Shown: positions 52,251 through 62,334 of the stretch, in pieces
Layout: the number at the start of each line of letters is the position of its first letter
Numbering within the stretch: position 1 is the stretch's first letter
Assembly: GCA_029204225.1 (NCBI GenBank)
Contig: MU831924.1
Coordinates: 32,717-96,716, forward strand
DNA length: 64,000 bases
DNA from: Diphasiastrum complanatum
Taxonomy: Eukaryota; Streptophyta; Lycopodiopsida; Lycopodiales; Lycopodiaceae
Direction: 5' to 3'
Notes under the pieces: model-generated
Databases searched by the model: none
Told to the model about the DNA's origin: nothing
Seen by the model: only the letters and a program-made list of their open reading frames with translations
Translations under genes and position numbers: made by a program

Positions 52251-52533
52251 TGTGAAAGATTCAACTAGTTTAGTCATATTTGTTATATTTGTTTATATGG
52301 CATTTGAGGCCAATTTCATATTAGAATTAGAGTTTGACTTTTCAAAGTTATATTAGTCCAAAAGCATTTGAATAAACGTTTTTGGAAAGTGTGAAAAAGT
52401 TTAGAAGTCGAGTTTGAATAGATTCAAATTTGAATGTTGGGTACATTGAAGGATTTTTCATATTGGAAGAAAACCAAGTCACAAGCTAGATTTTGTACTT
52501 GTTATAAAAGGATGTAACTCGTGGGAAGAGAGG

Positions 52534-52604
<71 letters not shown>

Positions 52605-52930
52605 TCATTCATGCTTATACATGGTTCTTTTGGGTTCTAGTATCCATTGGTGCACTATACTTGTGATATCTTACAATTATATGTGTAGAATGATCAATAA
52701 GTGTTATTTTTAGATCCACACGTGTGAAATACAGTAGCTTACTGTAATTATACAGACAAGAATAGTATTTTGTGTTTTTGTTCATGTTTGATCAAGATCT
52801 ATTAGAGTTTGCATCTCATTTTTTGTGTAGATGCTGATTTTTTTACATTGGCAACATTGGTGGAGTTGATTGTTTTCTAACCAAAGATCAAAGGGATATT
52901 TTGGATCTTAGTGATCTGAAATCTTTCACA
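52251..52930 (+). repeat. Copia-6 3' LTR with long (CT)n
   Basis: 680 bp, TGTGAAAGATTC to AATCTTTCACA. A 66-nt CT run at 52536-52601 accounts for most of its excess length over the 650-bp solo LTR. The right flank is gypsy gag sequence. Confidence 0.9.
52536..52601. repeat. (CT)33 microsatellite inside an LTR
   Basis: Expanded relative to the same site in the solo LTR (about 50385-50405) and the fragment at 44068. Confidence 0.95.
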
Positions 52931-52934
52931 GAGG

Positions 52935-53519
52935 ATTGGCTCTTCAAGTGAAGCAATTGCTTCAACTTACATTGAATTTCTGATGAGAAAAAGATGGAAA
53001 GTGTCATGTTATTCTTACACAGCAAGGCGTCATCGTGGTGGCAAGATCTGATAGTGAAGCCCACAACCTGAGAAGCTTTTGCAGAGGTCTTCAAAAAAAG
53101 ATTTCGTGATAGTGAATGACGTCGACTATTTACTAGAAGTTTGTGAACTACAAGATGGGTAATAAGAGCTTGGACTCTTATATTCAGGAATTTATGGATC
53201 TCTAGAACAGAGTTTCATCATTTGATCCTAAATTGGCACTATGGTAGTTTATCTCCTAGGTTTGTCGACCGATTATCAGAACGAATAATGTGCTTCAAAG
53301 CCTTGATGATGTTTTCTGAATAGCAAAAGCATATGATTCCACGGAGATGGCGTCCAGAAAGCAATTTCAACAAATTTCAACCACTCTGAAAACCAAGAAA
53401 AGGAAGCAACGAGGTCCAAACCAAGCTCCTATATATTTTGACAAATTAGATCAATTGGCATAGGAGTTTGAAAATTTACAAGGAACCTTATAGAAAAATT
53501 GCGAAGTTTAATTTTTGCA
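52935..53519 (+). pseudogene. Gypsy-4 gag, 3' part
   Basis: Parallels gypsy-3 from 46965 on: DEKKMESVMLFLHSKASSWW, then a frame change, KLALW and YDSTEMASRKQF. Begins abruptly at the copia-6 LTR and is interrupted at about 53520 by the deleted chromovirus; pol resumes at 55363. Many stops. Confidence 0.8.
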
Positions 53520-55362
53520 AAGAAAAACCCCTAAGATGAGGATAGGAAATACAACAGGATACACGTTGGCGCAAAACCTCTCAACCAAACCTAGATCAAT
53601 CCTTTATCTAGCCCCTGAGCCATGCCATGTGAAGAGGAGAAGAGAGCAACTGGTAACCTAAACCAAGTTGTCGACGGGAGAATCTCTACCTCAATATATA
53701 GAGAGTAGATTCATGTGCATGAACCCATGAAATCGCCATGTAGGTCAACTATAAATAGGTCACATCTCTTTAGGCAGTCCTCTTGCCTATATCCGTCACA
53801 CATATATGCACTATTCCATATGTCTCAATTAGAGTGTCTGGGTCCTCTCAAAGTTATTAGTCACCAGCATGCCTCAACATGAAATTAAATCTCGACGTGA
53901 CCAATAATCTCGAACATCAAGGGCCGGTCTACCATATTAGGACTATTCCATGTCCTTAACAGAATATGGCCATAACATTCTTCCTTCCTTAAACTGGTTC
54001 TGTCTTCAGAACGGGAAAGAGAAGACATGAAATTATTCTTTAAGCTTTCAACTTTTTTCCATGAATTATTATCCTTAGTCTGATCTTTCCATTTGAATAA
54101 ATACTCAGAGATGCAACAATTCTTCAATTGCTTGTCTCTTCGCAGGAGTATTAACTCAAGATTCGAAGATACATTAAGTCATAATTCTTTCAAACGAGTT
54201 GATCTTTTCCAAATAAAAACATCACCTTCATGTAATCACAATTACATGAATCCCTGGGTAAAATGGTCCTTTATTCTAGAGATCAATTCCAAAAGCTAAA
54301 GAAAAACTCATTTTTCTGATAGTCTGAACATTGTCCACAATTCCTTGTAGATAATAGTGCTTGGTACAAATATTCTTAAAATATTCAAATGTTCTAAAAT
54401 TACAACAATTCAATCAAATGTTCTAAAATTACAACAATTCAATCAACCAAAATCTCTAGGAGATCCATCAAGTCTCAAACAATTATAACTCAATCTAGAG
54501 TACTACAGTTACTCTAATAAGTTGATAGCCCCATTTCTAGCATCACATGCAAAAAATTAACAATCTATTTGAATCTAAATATATTATTCTATCTCCTATC
54601 AATCCGGAGATCTAGATTGAACCTCATACACAAGCACTTATAGACCACAATTTGTAGTAGAATACAATCCACTAAAATAAGCAAAATTCTCCATAAGTCA
54701 AAACAAATAAAAAAGAAATAATTTCCTTAACAGGAAAGCATTCTAAAAATCATTAACATTAGGAATAATGGTCGCATGCAGCATGAATCTTTAAGAGAAC
54801 TTCTTTTTTAGATGGAAGCTTGTTGTCTCTTGTTTGGAAGCTTTGTGAGATTGAGATGTGTAACCAGGTTAGGAAACAATTTTGATGTAAAGATCACTAA
54901 GAAAAACCCCTAAGATGAGAATAGGAAAACACAACAGGATATACGTTGGAGCAAAACCTCCCAACCAAACCTAGATCAATCCTGGATTTAGCCCACAAGC
55001 CATGCCATGTGAAAGCTAGAGGAGAAGAGAGCAACTAGTAACCTGAACCAAGTTGTCCATGGGAGAATCCCTACCTCAATATATAGAGAGTAGATTCATG
55101 TGCATGAACCCATGCAATCCCCATGCAGGTCAACTGTAAATAGGTCATAGCTCTTCATGCAGTCTTCTTGCCTATATTCGTCACACGTACATGCACTATT
55201 CCATATGTCTCAATTAGAGTGTTTGGGTCCTCTCAAGGTTATTAGCACAAACAGGCCTCGACATGGAAATAAATCTCGACGTGACCAATAATCTCGAACA
55301 CTGGAGGGTCGGTCTACCATATTAGGACTATTCCATGTGCTTAACAGAATATGGCCATAACA
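53520..55362 (-). mobile_element. Internally deleted chromovirus inserted in gypsy-4
   Basis: Two homologous segments, 53520-53977 and 54899-55362 (from AAGAAAAACCCCTAAG to GGCCATAACA), act as LTRs around about 920 bp. The minus strand reads a polypurine tract AAGGAAGGAAG (about 53980-53992) followed by TGTTATGGCC, so the 3' LTR is at the left. Just upstream of that tract is a chromodomain remnant (EYLFKWKDQTKDNNSWKKVE, 54105-54050). Gag, RT and integrase are deleted and no primer site was found. GGAACC occurs at the right edge (55363) and at 53482-53487 on the left, but not adjacent to the left repeat edge, so duplication limits are uncertain. Confidence 0.75.
54385..54442. repeat. 29-bp tandem repeat, two copies
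   Basis: Two perfect copies of a unit starting TCAAATGTTCTAAAATTAC, inside the deleted chromovirus. Confidence 0.85.
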
Positions 55363-57470
55363 GGAACCACAGACACCGAAAAAAAAAAAAGTTGAAGAAT
55401 TCTATGTCCCAGATGAAGGCTAAAAGGCAAATCTATATTTCATTTGCAACAAGCTTGGACATAAGATGAAGTTTTGTCTAGAAAGGAAAAAACTGGTTGT
55501 ACAGATGATTGAAATTCTAGGGTGTAAATGTAAAACTTTGGAAATTAACTTGTTTGATTGTGAGTGTGAATGTTCTTTTAGTACTGCTTCTTTCTTGTCT
55601 AATGAATCGTTTCATTTAACATGCAGAATTAGAGATCAAGAAGTAAATATTCTATTAGACAACGGTTCTACTCATGACTTCATTAATTCTCGTCTTGTGC
55701 AGAAACTCAACCTAGCAATTGAAGCCAGCAATCATAGATATAGAGTTTATCTTGCTTCAAAAGTAGATTTGGAGACTTGGAACGTTGAAAGTGCTGAATC
55801 TCTCATTATGAATGGTAATTTAGTAATTCGCCTTCTTTGGCTACTAATTTTGAGAAACATGTTCTCACTTTCAAGGAGGGTGATAAGGTAGTTACTTTAT
55901 TTGGCAACAATTTTGTACATCCGTTGGATGGAATTTCTATAGTTAATATAATGGAAGCATTTGATTATTCATAGTATGATATTTTTTCAGTATTTGCTAT
56001 TTCTATTATGGATGTTTATTATGTGCATCTAAGTAGCTGTAAATTCTCTGTAATTCTTAACTTATTAAGTTTAGATCACGAACAAGCAATGAAAAATCAT
56101 ATCATAAGTGAATTTAAGGATGTTTTTCCATTAGAGTTACCTCATGGTTTACCACCATCTAGGTCAGTAGACCACAGGATAGAGTTAATTCCCAGAAAGT
56201 CATCATATCTCTAGATCGCCTTATAGGTTCTCTCAAATAGAGGAGATAGAGATTTCAAATCAAATAGAAAACTATCTGAGGATGAGACATATCCAACCCA
56301 ATAAGTCACTATGCGAAGAAAGATGAAAGTTTCCGGATGTGCGTGAATTACAAGGGGTTGAACAAAGTGATTATTAAAAATAAATATTCATTACTTAGGA
56401 TGAATGACCTTGTAGGTCGCCTAGGTGGGGCTAAATACTTCACTAAGATAGATCTCAGGGCAGGGTACCATCAGGTAAGAATTAATCAAAATATGTCCGA
56501 AAGATTGGATTTCGTACTAGATTTGGCCATTATGAGTTTGTAAGTCAAGGGTGTTAGCTCAATTGGTTATCTTGACATCCAAAGTTTCTTTGGTCTCAAG
56601 TTCGAGCCTCTCCTTGGAGACCAAGAAGCATTATGAGTTCTTAGTGTTACCTTTTGGGTTAACAAATGCTCCAACAACATTCCAACAAATGATGAACGAT
56701 TTGTTTCATCCATATTTGGGAAAGTTTGTAGTAGTATTCCTACATTATATTCTCATCTACAGTAAGACCTTTGAGGAACGTATTGAACATTTGAGAATTA
56801 TCTTGATGAAACTCTGATAGGAGTTACTCTATGCTAAGAAATCCAAGTGTGAATTCTTTAAGCATGATCTAGTTTACCTCAGTCATAAGATAACTACTTA
56901 TAAGATCAAGATTAACGAGGATAAAATCAAGATAGTGGTTGATTGGCCAATACCACAAACTGTCAGGCAAGTTGAATCATTTTTGGGATTTACGATTTTC
57001 TTTCAGAGATTCATTGAGAATTATGCTAAAGTAACAGCATTGCTCAATAATCTGACAAAAGAGATTGTTAACAAAAAGAAAAAGAGGAATCAACCTAGTC
57101 CGCCTATTGTTTGGAAGAAGAAATTGAATCCGTGTTTTGAGAAACTTAAAACTTTGATTGTTTGTGCTCCCATGTTGCAGATTGCAGATCTAGATTTACC
57201 TTACGTCGTGAAAATTGATGCAAGTGATATTGCAATTGGAGCGGTTCTATTACAGAATGATATGCCACTAGCGTTTGAAACCAAAAAATTCAGTGGTCCT
57301 CAGTTGCGTTATACTGTGCAGGAAAATGATTTATTTGCAATTATTCATTCACTTAAAACTTGGAGACACTACTTGTATGGTAGTAAGTTTATAGTGTATA
57401 CGGATCACCTTCCTCTTAAGTACTTTTGAAATCAACATGATCTTCGGGGAAGGAAAGCCTGATGGGCGGA
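55363..57470 (+). pseudogene. Gypsy-4 protease, reverse transcriptase and RNase H
   Basis: Continuation of the interrupted gypsy-4. It holds a degraded zinc knuckle near 55440-55475 (LGHKMKFC), protease LLDNGSTHDFINSRL (about 55655-55695), linker ELPHGLPPSRSVDHRIEL (56140), RT ([33 protein letters not shown]), then the 86-bp tRNA-like insertion (56543-56628). After it come [19 protein letters not shown] and [12 protein letters not shown], where both catalytic Asp of FLDD are replaced by His-Tyr. RNase H follows at 56935-57429 (IDASDIAIGAVLLQ, YTDHLPLKYF). Reading ends near 57470; integrase and LTR are absent. Inactive. Confidence 0.9.
56543..56628 (+). mobile_element. 86-bp tRNA-like retroposon, copy 3
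   Basis: Same 86-bp unit (4 differences from copy 1). A box TAGCTCAATTGG at 56555-56566, B box GTTCGAGCC at 56600-56608, both hairpins conserved (one change in the terminal loop). Flanked by CATTATGAGTT repeated at 56528-56538 and 56629-56639; allowing two changes the duplication is 15 bp (to 56542 and 56643). It interrupts the HYEF codons of gypsy RT. The paralogue at 48751 has the uninterrupted site and also starts CATT, showing that CATT belongs to the target and not to the element. Confidence 0.9.
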
Positions 57471-57989
57471 ATTGATACCTGCATTTATTGCATGATATTC
57501 ATTTGATCACAAAAAATTCAAATTTGAGTTCTTGATAAGATTTTTGGTGCTAATCTTATGAAAAGCCACCAAGTGTGAGTGCCATTGATTAGATTTGACA
57601 TAGGGTCATGAGATCTAATTAATCTAGGCTAAAATTAGGTCCTCTAAATTTGTTTTACAGGTCTTGAAAGTACATCAAGTAGTGTGAGTGAGATTTAGTC
57701 ATGTTTTTGTCCAAAAATGGTGAACTTGATAGGATTTGATAAGTCTTTGATAGAATCTCATCTAATCTTCATTTCATCTTTGAGTGCTTTCTTCTTGGTG
57801 AATTAGGCAAGATAGTTTTTCCAAACACTATTGACATTGGTGAGGAGAGTGAAATAGATAGTGATCAAGACCTTTGTGGATCTTGATATAACTTTGTGTA
57901 AGTCACTATAAGGTTGCAAAAACATTGGTTTTCACCTCTAATCACAACTCACATGTGTGTACTTTGTGTACCACAATAGTTTTTTATGG
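57471..57989. other. Spacer without recognised feature
   Basis: AT-rich, no coding recognised; might be LTR sequence of the copia fragment that follows, but no partner is found. Confidence 0.4.
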
Positions 57990-58345
57990 AAGCTAGAGGA
58001 AGGAAGAATGAGTCAAGGTTCAAGTGCTACTTGTGTGGCAAGAAGGGCCACTTTGCATCCAAATGCTACAAGAGGCAAAATGCACTGGAGGAGAACAAAC
58101 AAGGAGATGTTTGTTCCATTTTGAAGAATGATGTTTGCATTGCAAAATGATTTAAACATGGAAGATTGTTGAAATTGGAAGCTAATATTGCTTTTGAGAA
58201 TGTGAACTTGGCAAAGGAGGAGATCACTCAAGATCTTGGCAAAGTGTGATCTTGATAGCATTGAGGAGGAGCATCAAAGGAGGAAGATATTGAGAATCAG
58301 CCTCAAAACATGAGAGTTCCAAGGAGGTACTCAATGACAAAATCC
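57990..58345 (+). pseudogene. Copia zinc-knuckle fragment
   Basis: Reads RFKCYLCGKKGHFASKCYKR (knuckle CX2CX4HX4C at about 58022-58066), then a frame with GRLLKLEANIAFENVNLAK and RVPRRYSMTKSE. The latter resembles the pre-integrase 'LFKL' motif and the pre-RT linker joined after large deletions. Similar to the knuckles of copia-3 and copia-5. Confidence 0.65.
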
Positions 58346-58615
58346 GAGTCATCAAATTGCATGCAAATTGTCCATTCAAGTGTGCAGAGGGTATAAGTAT
58401 ACCTACTGGGCTCTCACTAGTGTATGCTTGATTGCAAGACTGGTAGCAGTATGTTGCTGGAGTGAATCCTCATTCTTCTTTGAGATTGATCCATAGATTG
58501 GGGGCAAGATCCATCCGATCTAGGTATGGTTGGGTTGGTTTGTCCACCATCTGTTCCCTTGTTTGTTGCTTGTATTGGCATGTTTAGATAGTATCTTGTA
58601 TGCTGGACTTTATAT

Positions 58616-58631
58616 TGGTATCAGAGCCAAG
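58616..58631 (+). other. Isolated Met-tRNA primer-binding site
   Basis: TGGTATCAGAGCCAAG, so the sequence just upstream (ending 58615) is probably the 3' end of another LTR. The 350 bp that follow look like leader and contain no gag. Confidence 0.6.
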
Positions 58632-58984
58632 GCTAAGCGGATTTGCCGCCGAGAAGTGCTCAAGTTGGAGCCGAAGTATTGTACAAAATCTTGGTGGTGA
58701 TTCTCGTTCTCTTCTCAAATCACGGGCTTTTGAGAGGATATTGATTGTGTGGTAGATGTGCTACCAAAAGATACAATCAATTTGATAAAGTACACTCTTG
58801 ACTGGTGATTTTGAGTAGATTTTAATTCACTTGTGATATTTAACTTTTGCAATTACTTTTGCTTATAGCTTTTTGACGTCAAGCCAAAATTTCAGCCTTT
58901 TGAAAGCTGATATTTTGTGCTTTCAAAAAGCCAGATTATTGAGTATTTTATGGCAAAGCAATCTGAATTTTTTTTGCTATGGTA

Positions 58985-59404
58985 TGTTGTGGGTATTTTA
59001 TGTACGATAATAAACAAGTGGGTCCCACCACTTAAAATATTGTTGGCCAAGCCTTACCAGAAAAATGGGCCCTGCACAGTACTGTACAAGTAGGGCAATA
59101 AGTGCGAGGGCACTGGCATCCTACGCGTATAAGCCCAACCCAATGAGCACAAGTAGCAAGTTGTAATTTCTAGGAATAAGTGACTAGGGGATTAAAACTC
59201 TAAAATGACATTAGAGGCCCTAAGTTGTTAATGAAAAAGCTAAAAGGGCCCAAATTAGAACTAACATGAATCATGTGAGTGGCCCTTGTGCTTTCTTAGC
59301 ACCACTAAATTTAAGTTTTGTTTCTTTGAAAGGCTTGGATTAGAATCCTTGCCCCAATGAAGTGGCCAATTGGAGTGAAGAAGGCTCACCTCTAAATCTA
59401 TAAG
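58985..59404 (+). repeat. Left LTR of the TGTTGTGGG element (3' end missing)
   Basis: Homologous to 60788-61208 from TGTTGTGGGTATT to AATCTATAAG. Beyond 59404 the two diverge, so the last part of this LTR and the primer site were lost. Confidence 0.85.
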
Positions 59405-59527
59405 AGCATTGCCACGCACATGCTCTGGCGTGACAACCCCCCCTGAACTACCCACACCACTGACACCAACAGTGGACCTTGAAGCAATCCACCATGTGGC
59501 TACTTTGCGACATTCTAGTGCTGAGCT

Positions 59528-59785
59528 ATGGAGACCGCCATTGCAGGATTATTTAAACTAAAGAAGTTCTCTGATGAAACAATCCGAAACTACACCTATC
59601 GGATCTTCCATCTAGTGAAGGATTGTCCGATTCTTGAACATATCATCATGACAAAATACTATGTTGGACTGCCCAAAAGGATCAGATCTGGTATGGCAAA
59701 ATTAGCATCATATGCGTCACTTGCACTTGGCCTATGTAGACCGACATGCACCTACGGTGACCCTTCCACCTCGAACGCACTATAA
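59528..59785 (+). pseudogene. Gag-like fragment
   Basis: 85 codons. The pattern F..L....DE....Y..R...L...CP...E....Y..GL is that of the Retrotrans_gag capsid region of gypsy elements. About 30 residues after the match the frame ends at 59783; no zinc knuckle is found. Assignment rests on pattern only. Confidence 0.4.
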
Positions 59786-60787
59786 AAGAAAAATCTTAGT
59801 GCCACCGAGTTGTGAACGAGTGACAAAGAAGACAATCTGGCAAAAGTCCCAAAATATGCAAAGATACCCTCGAGTAGACAAGCAACATCAACATCACAGA
59901 AGACATAGCTAGTAGAATCTATAAAGCCAATGGTAACTGAGAAAGTCAAGAAATTGGCAACCGACGAAGTCCAACGGATTTTACCAAGTCTCTTGAAGCA
60001 AACATTACAAAGATTTCTTAGTGATGAATCTCTCAGGGAACTTGTGTCAACGGAACGACGAGAAGGCAGATCAGCACAAGATCCAAGGAAAAGCACAATC
60101 ATGTAGCCTTCAAATGGGAAGTGCAATGATCAGGGAAAGACTAAAGTTGATGATTGCCCTTCAACGAGCAAGATTCAACCAAAGTCTCATTGTTCCACAA
60201 TGCAGCAGCCCAAGCCAACGCCAAACCTGGGTATATCCATTCTTCAAAGGCCAAATCCAAGGAATCCAAGCCCAAAATAGGCCTCCAGTCCCGCAAGCAC
60301 CATCGCGAACAATGATTTGCAAAACCTTGTCCTCCATTTGTAAGATTGACTGCGGAAGAGAGTATTCAAGTTCAAGCATACCACGAATATCTGGATATAC
60401 AAAGTAGTCAAACAAGCACGTCGTATCCACATTATGAATTGGGGGAGTCTAGGACATTAGAACAAGTTGTGCCAATCTATGAGGAGCAATCTCAGCAAGT
60501 TATATTTTGGGATACTCTGATGGAATGGCTCGACTATTCGATTGTCGATAAACAAGGTTATCCAGCATGGCCACCAGACCTTATGGGTATTATTGAGAAT
60601 CTGGCAAGTCCAAGTTCTTGCTGCGCATCAACAATCAATAAAGCCTCAGGTTTTACGTAAGCGAATTCTATCCACGCTTTTTCTGAAGCATCCATGTCCC
60701 AACAATAAACGAATCGACAACAGCGCCCGTCCACGACAAATGCAGGCATAGTGCCGAGGGACCGGCACTACTTCGGGCCGAGGACCC

Positions 60788-61278
60788 TGTTGTGGGTATT
60801 TGCTGTACGATAATAAACAAGTGGGTCCCACCACTTAAAATATTGTTGGCCAAGCATTACCAAGTGGGCCCCACCATAGTACTGTACAAGTAGGGTAATA
60901 AGTGCGAGGGCACTGGCATCCTGCGCATATAAGCCCAACCCAATGAGCACAAGTAGCAAGTTGTAATTCCTAGGAATAAGTGACTAGGGGCTTAAAAATC
61001 TAAAATGACATTAGAGGCCCTAAGTCAAGTTGTTAATAAAAAAGCTAAAAGGGCCCAAATTAAAACTCACATGAATCATGTGAGTGGCCTTGTGCTTTCT
61101 TAGCACCATTAGATTTAAGTTGTGTTTCTTTGAAAGGCTTGGATTAGAATCCTTGCCCCAATGAAGTGGCCAATGAGAGTGAAGGAGGCTCACCTCTAAA
61201 TCTATAAGACGGAGCCATTTCCTTTGTATTGTATCATCTTCCATCTTCTTCTTAATAAAACTTTGCTGGTCTCACTTC

Positions 61279-61280
<2 letters not shown>
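60788..61280 (+). repeat. Right LTR of the TGTTGTGGG element
   Basis: Starts TGTTGTGGGTATT at 60788; the outer end is near CTCACTTCA (61270-61280), just before a (CT)n tract. No clear 5-bp duplication could be matched to the left flank. Confidence 0.8.

Positions 61281-61282
<2 letters not shown>

Positions 61283-61322
<40 letters not shown>
61283..61322. repeat. (TC)20 microsatellite
   Basis: Perfect run directly beyond the LTR end. Confidence 0.95.
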
Positions 61323-61324
<2 letters not shown>

Positions 61325-61382
61325 GTTGGGATAGAATAGCTTTGGGTAGGTGCTCAAGCCCCCCAAAGCCTTTCTCAACATA

Positions 61383-61386
<4 letters not shown>

Positions 61387-61430
<44 letters not shown>
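61387..61430. repeat. (TC)22 microsatellite
   Basis: Second CT/TC run 65 bp further; the Glu/Arg frame on the minus strand across both is a repeat artefact. Confidence 0.95.
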
Positions 61431-61433
<3 letters not shown>

Positions 61434-62290
61434 TTTGCTATGCAAGTGAAGGCGGGGTTGACGCTCCCAGCATTCGAACCTTATACACATTGACGACACT
61501 ACATGGCAGAGGGTTGAATGCTGGATTACCGCCTTTCTTTTGTAAGTGACGGAGTGCTTTCAACTTTTGATTGTTTCCTATCTTTCAAGGCCATTTAGGA
61601 CATAGTCCCTTTGGCATAAATTGGAAACACTATTTAAGAATGATTGTCTACATTCTTTAATGCTGAAACCAGTTTGTTTTACCATAAAAATTATTACCAA
61701 ATGTATTTTTTGGTATTCAAACTTGCTTTGCATAACTTCCACAAGTCTTGTACTGTGATTTGGTTAAATTTGAAAAGAGTACCAAAAAACAACCAAAGCT
61801 TCTTGTAGGCATTAGTTTTGTTCTTGTTTGCAAATGTTCTCTGAAAGCAAGATTCTGCTTTCATTATGAAACACGATTTCTGTTTCAAAGTGAGTAAAAG
61901 CTAATTAGAATTTGCTTTCTTTTGCCCTAACTTTGCAAGGAACAAGAACAAAACAAGTGTTAGTCTATAGGATTTTGGAATAATGAAACAACCTATTCTT
62001 TCAAAGCACGTTTTTGCTTTCTCAGATCTACCTAATAGATTGTTTCATAGTTGTGGAAATGGCTAGAAGTCCTTGCCTCCAGGATCCCTATAAAACACCA
62101 GTGGGTGGCTACAATATAAACGTTAAACAAATTGAAAAACCAGAAGTTTGCTTGCAGGAAAGCCTTGCTGGAACTGAGTTGTCTTCTTCTTGTTTTTTCT
62201 GTTTGCACCTTGTAACTGGGACAGGTACATTCTTTTCACCTGCAGGAAAACCACATGTAATAGGGGATCTGGAAGTGCGCTGCTTGGCTG

Positions 62291-62293
<3 letters not shown>
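61431..62293. other. Spacer, no recognised gene
   Basis: A frame from 62014 (VEMARSPCLQDPYKTPVGGY) looks faintly protein-like but runs into the CT repeat; not recognised. Confidence 0.4.

Positions 62294-62332
<39 letters not shown>
62294..62332. repeat. (CT)n microsatellite
   Basis: 39-nt CT run followed by a GC-rich stretch (62333-62480). Confidence 0.95.

Positions 62333-62334
<2 letters not shown>

Larger units (their letters stand above)
58985..61280 (+). mobile_element. LTR element with unrecognised internal frames
   Basis: Direct LTRs at 58985-59404 and 60788 to about 61280 flank 1.38 kb. The right LTR has AATAAA at 61252. The internal part is less AT-rich than its surroundings. A GC-rich stretch (CGGGCCGAGGACCC, 60775-60787) precedes the right LTR. 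A frame at 59528-59785 (METAIAGLFKLKKFSDETIR, LVKDCPILEHI, YYVGLPKRIRSGM) is Gag-like. A frame at 60346-60660 (EEQSQQVIFWDTLMEWLDY) is unrecognised. No protease, RT or integrase, so it would be non-autonomous. Confidence 0.7.

Noticed and set aside
53482-55368. GGAACC as target duplication of the deleted chromovirus
   Set aside because: The right copy abuts the LTR end, but the left one is about 32 bp away from the edge of LTR homology, so the boundary is not supported.
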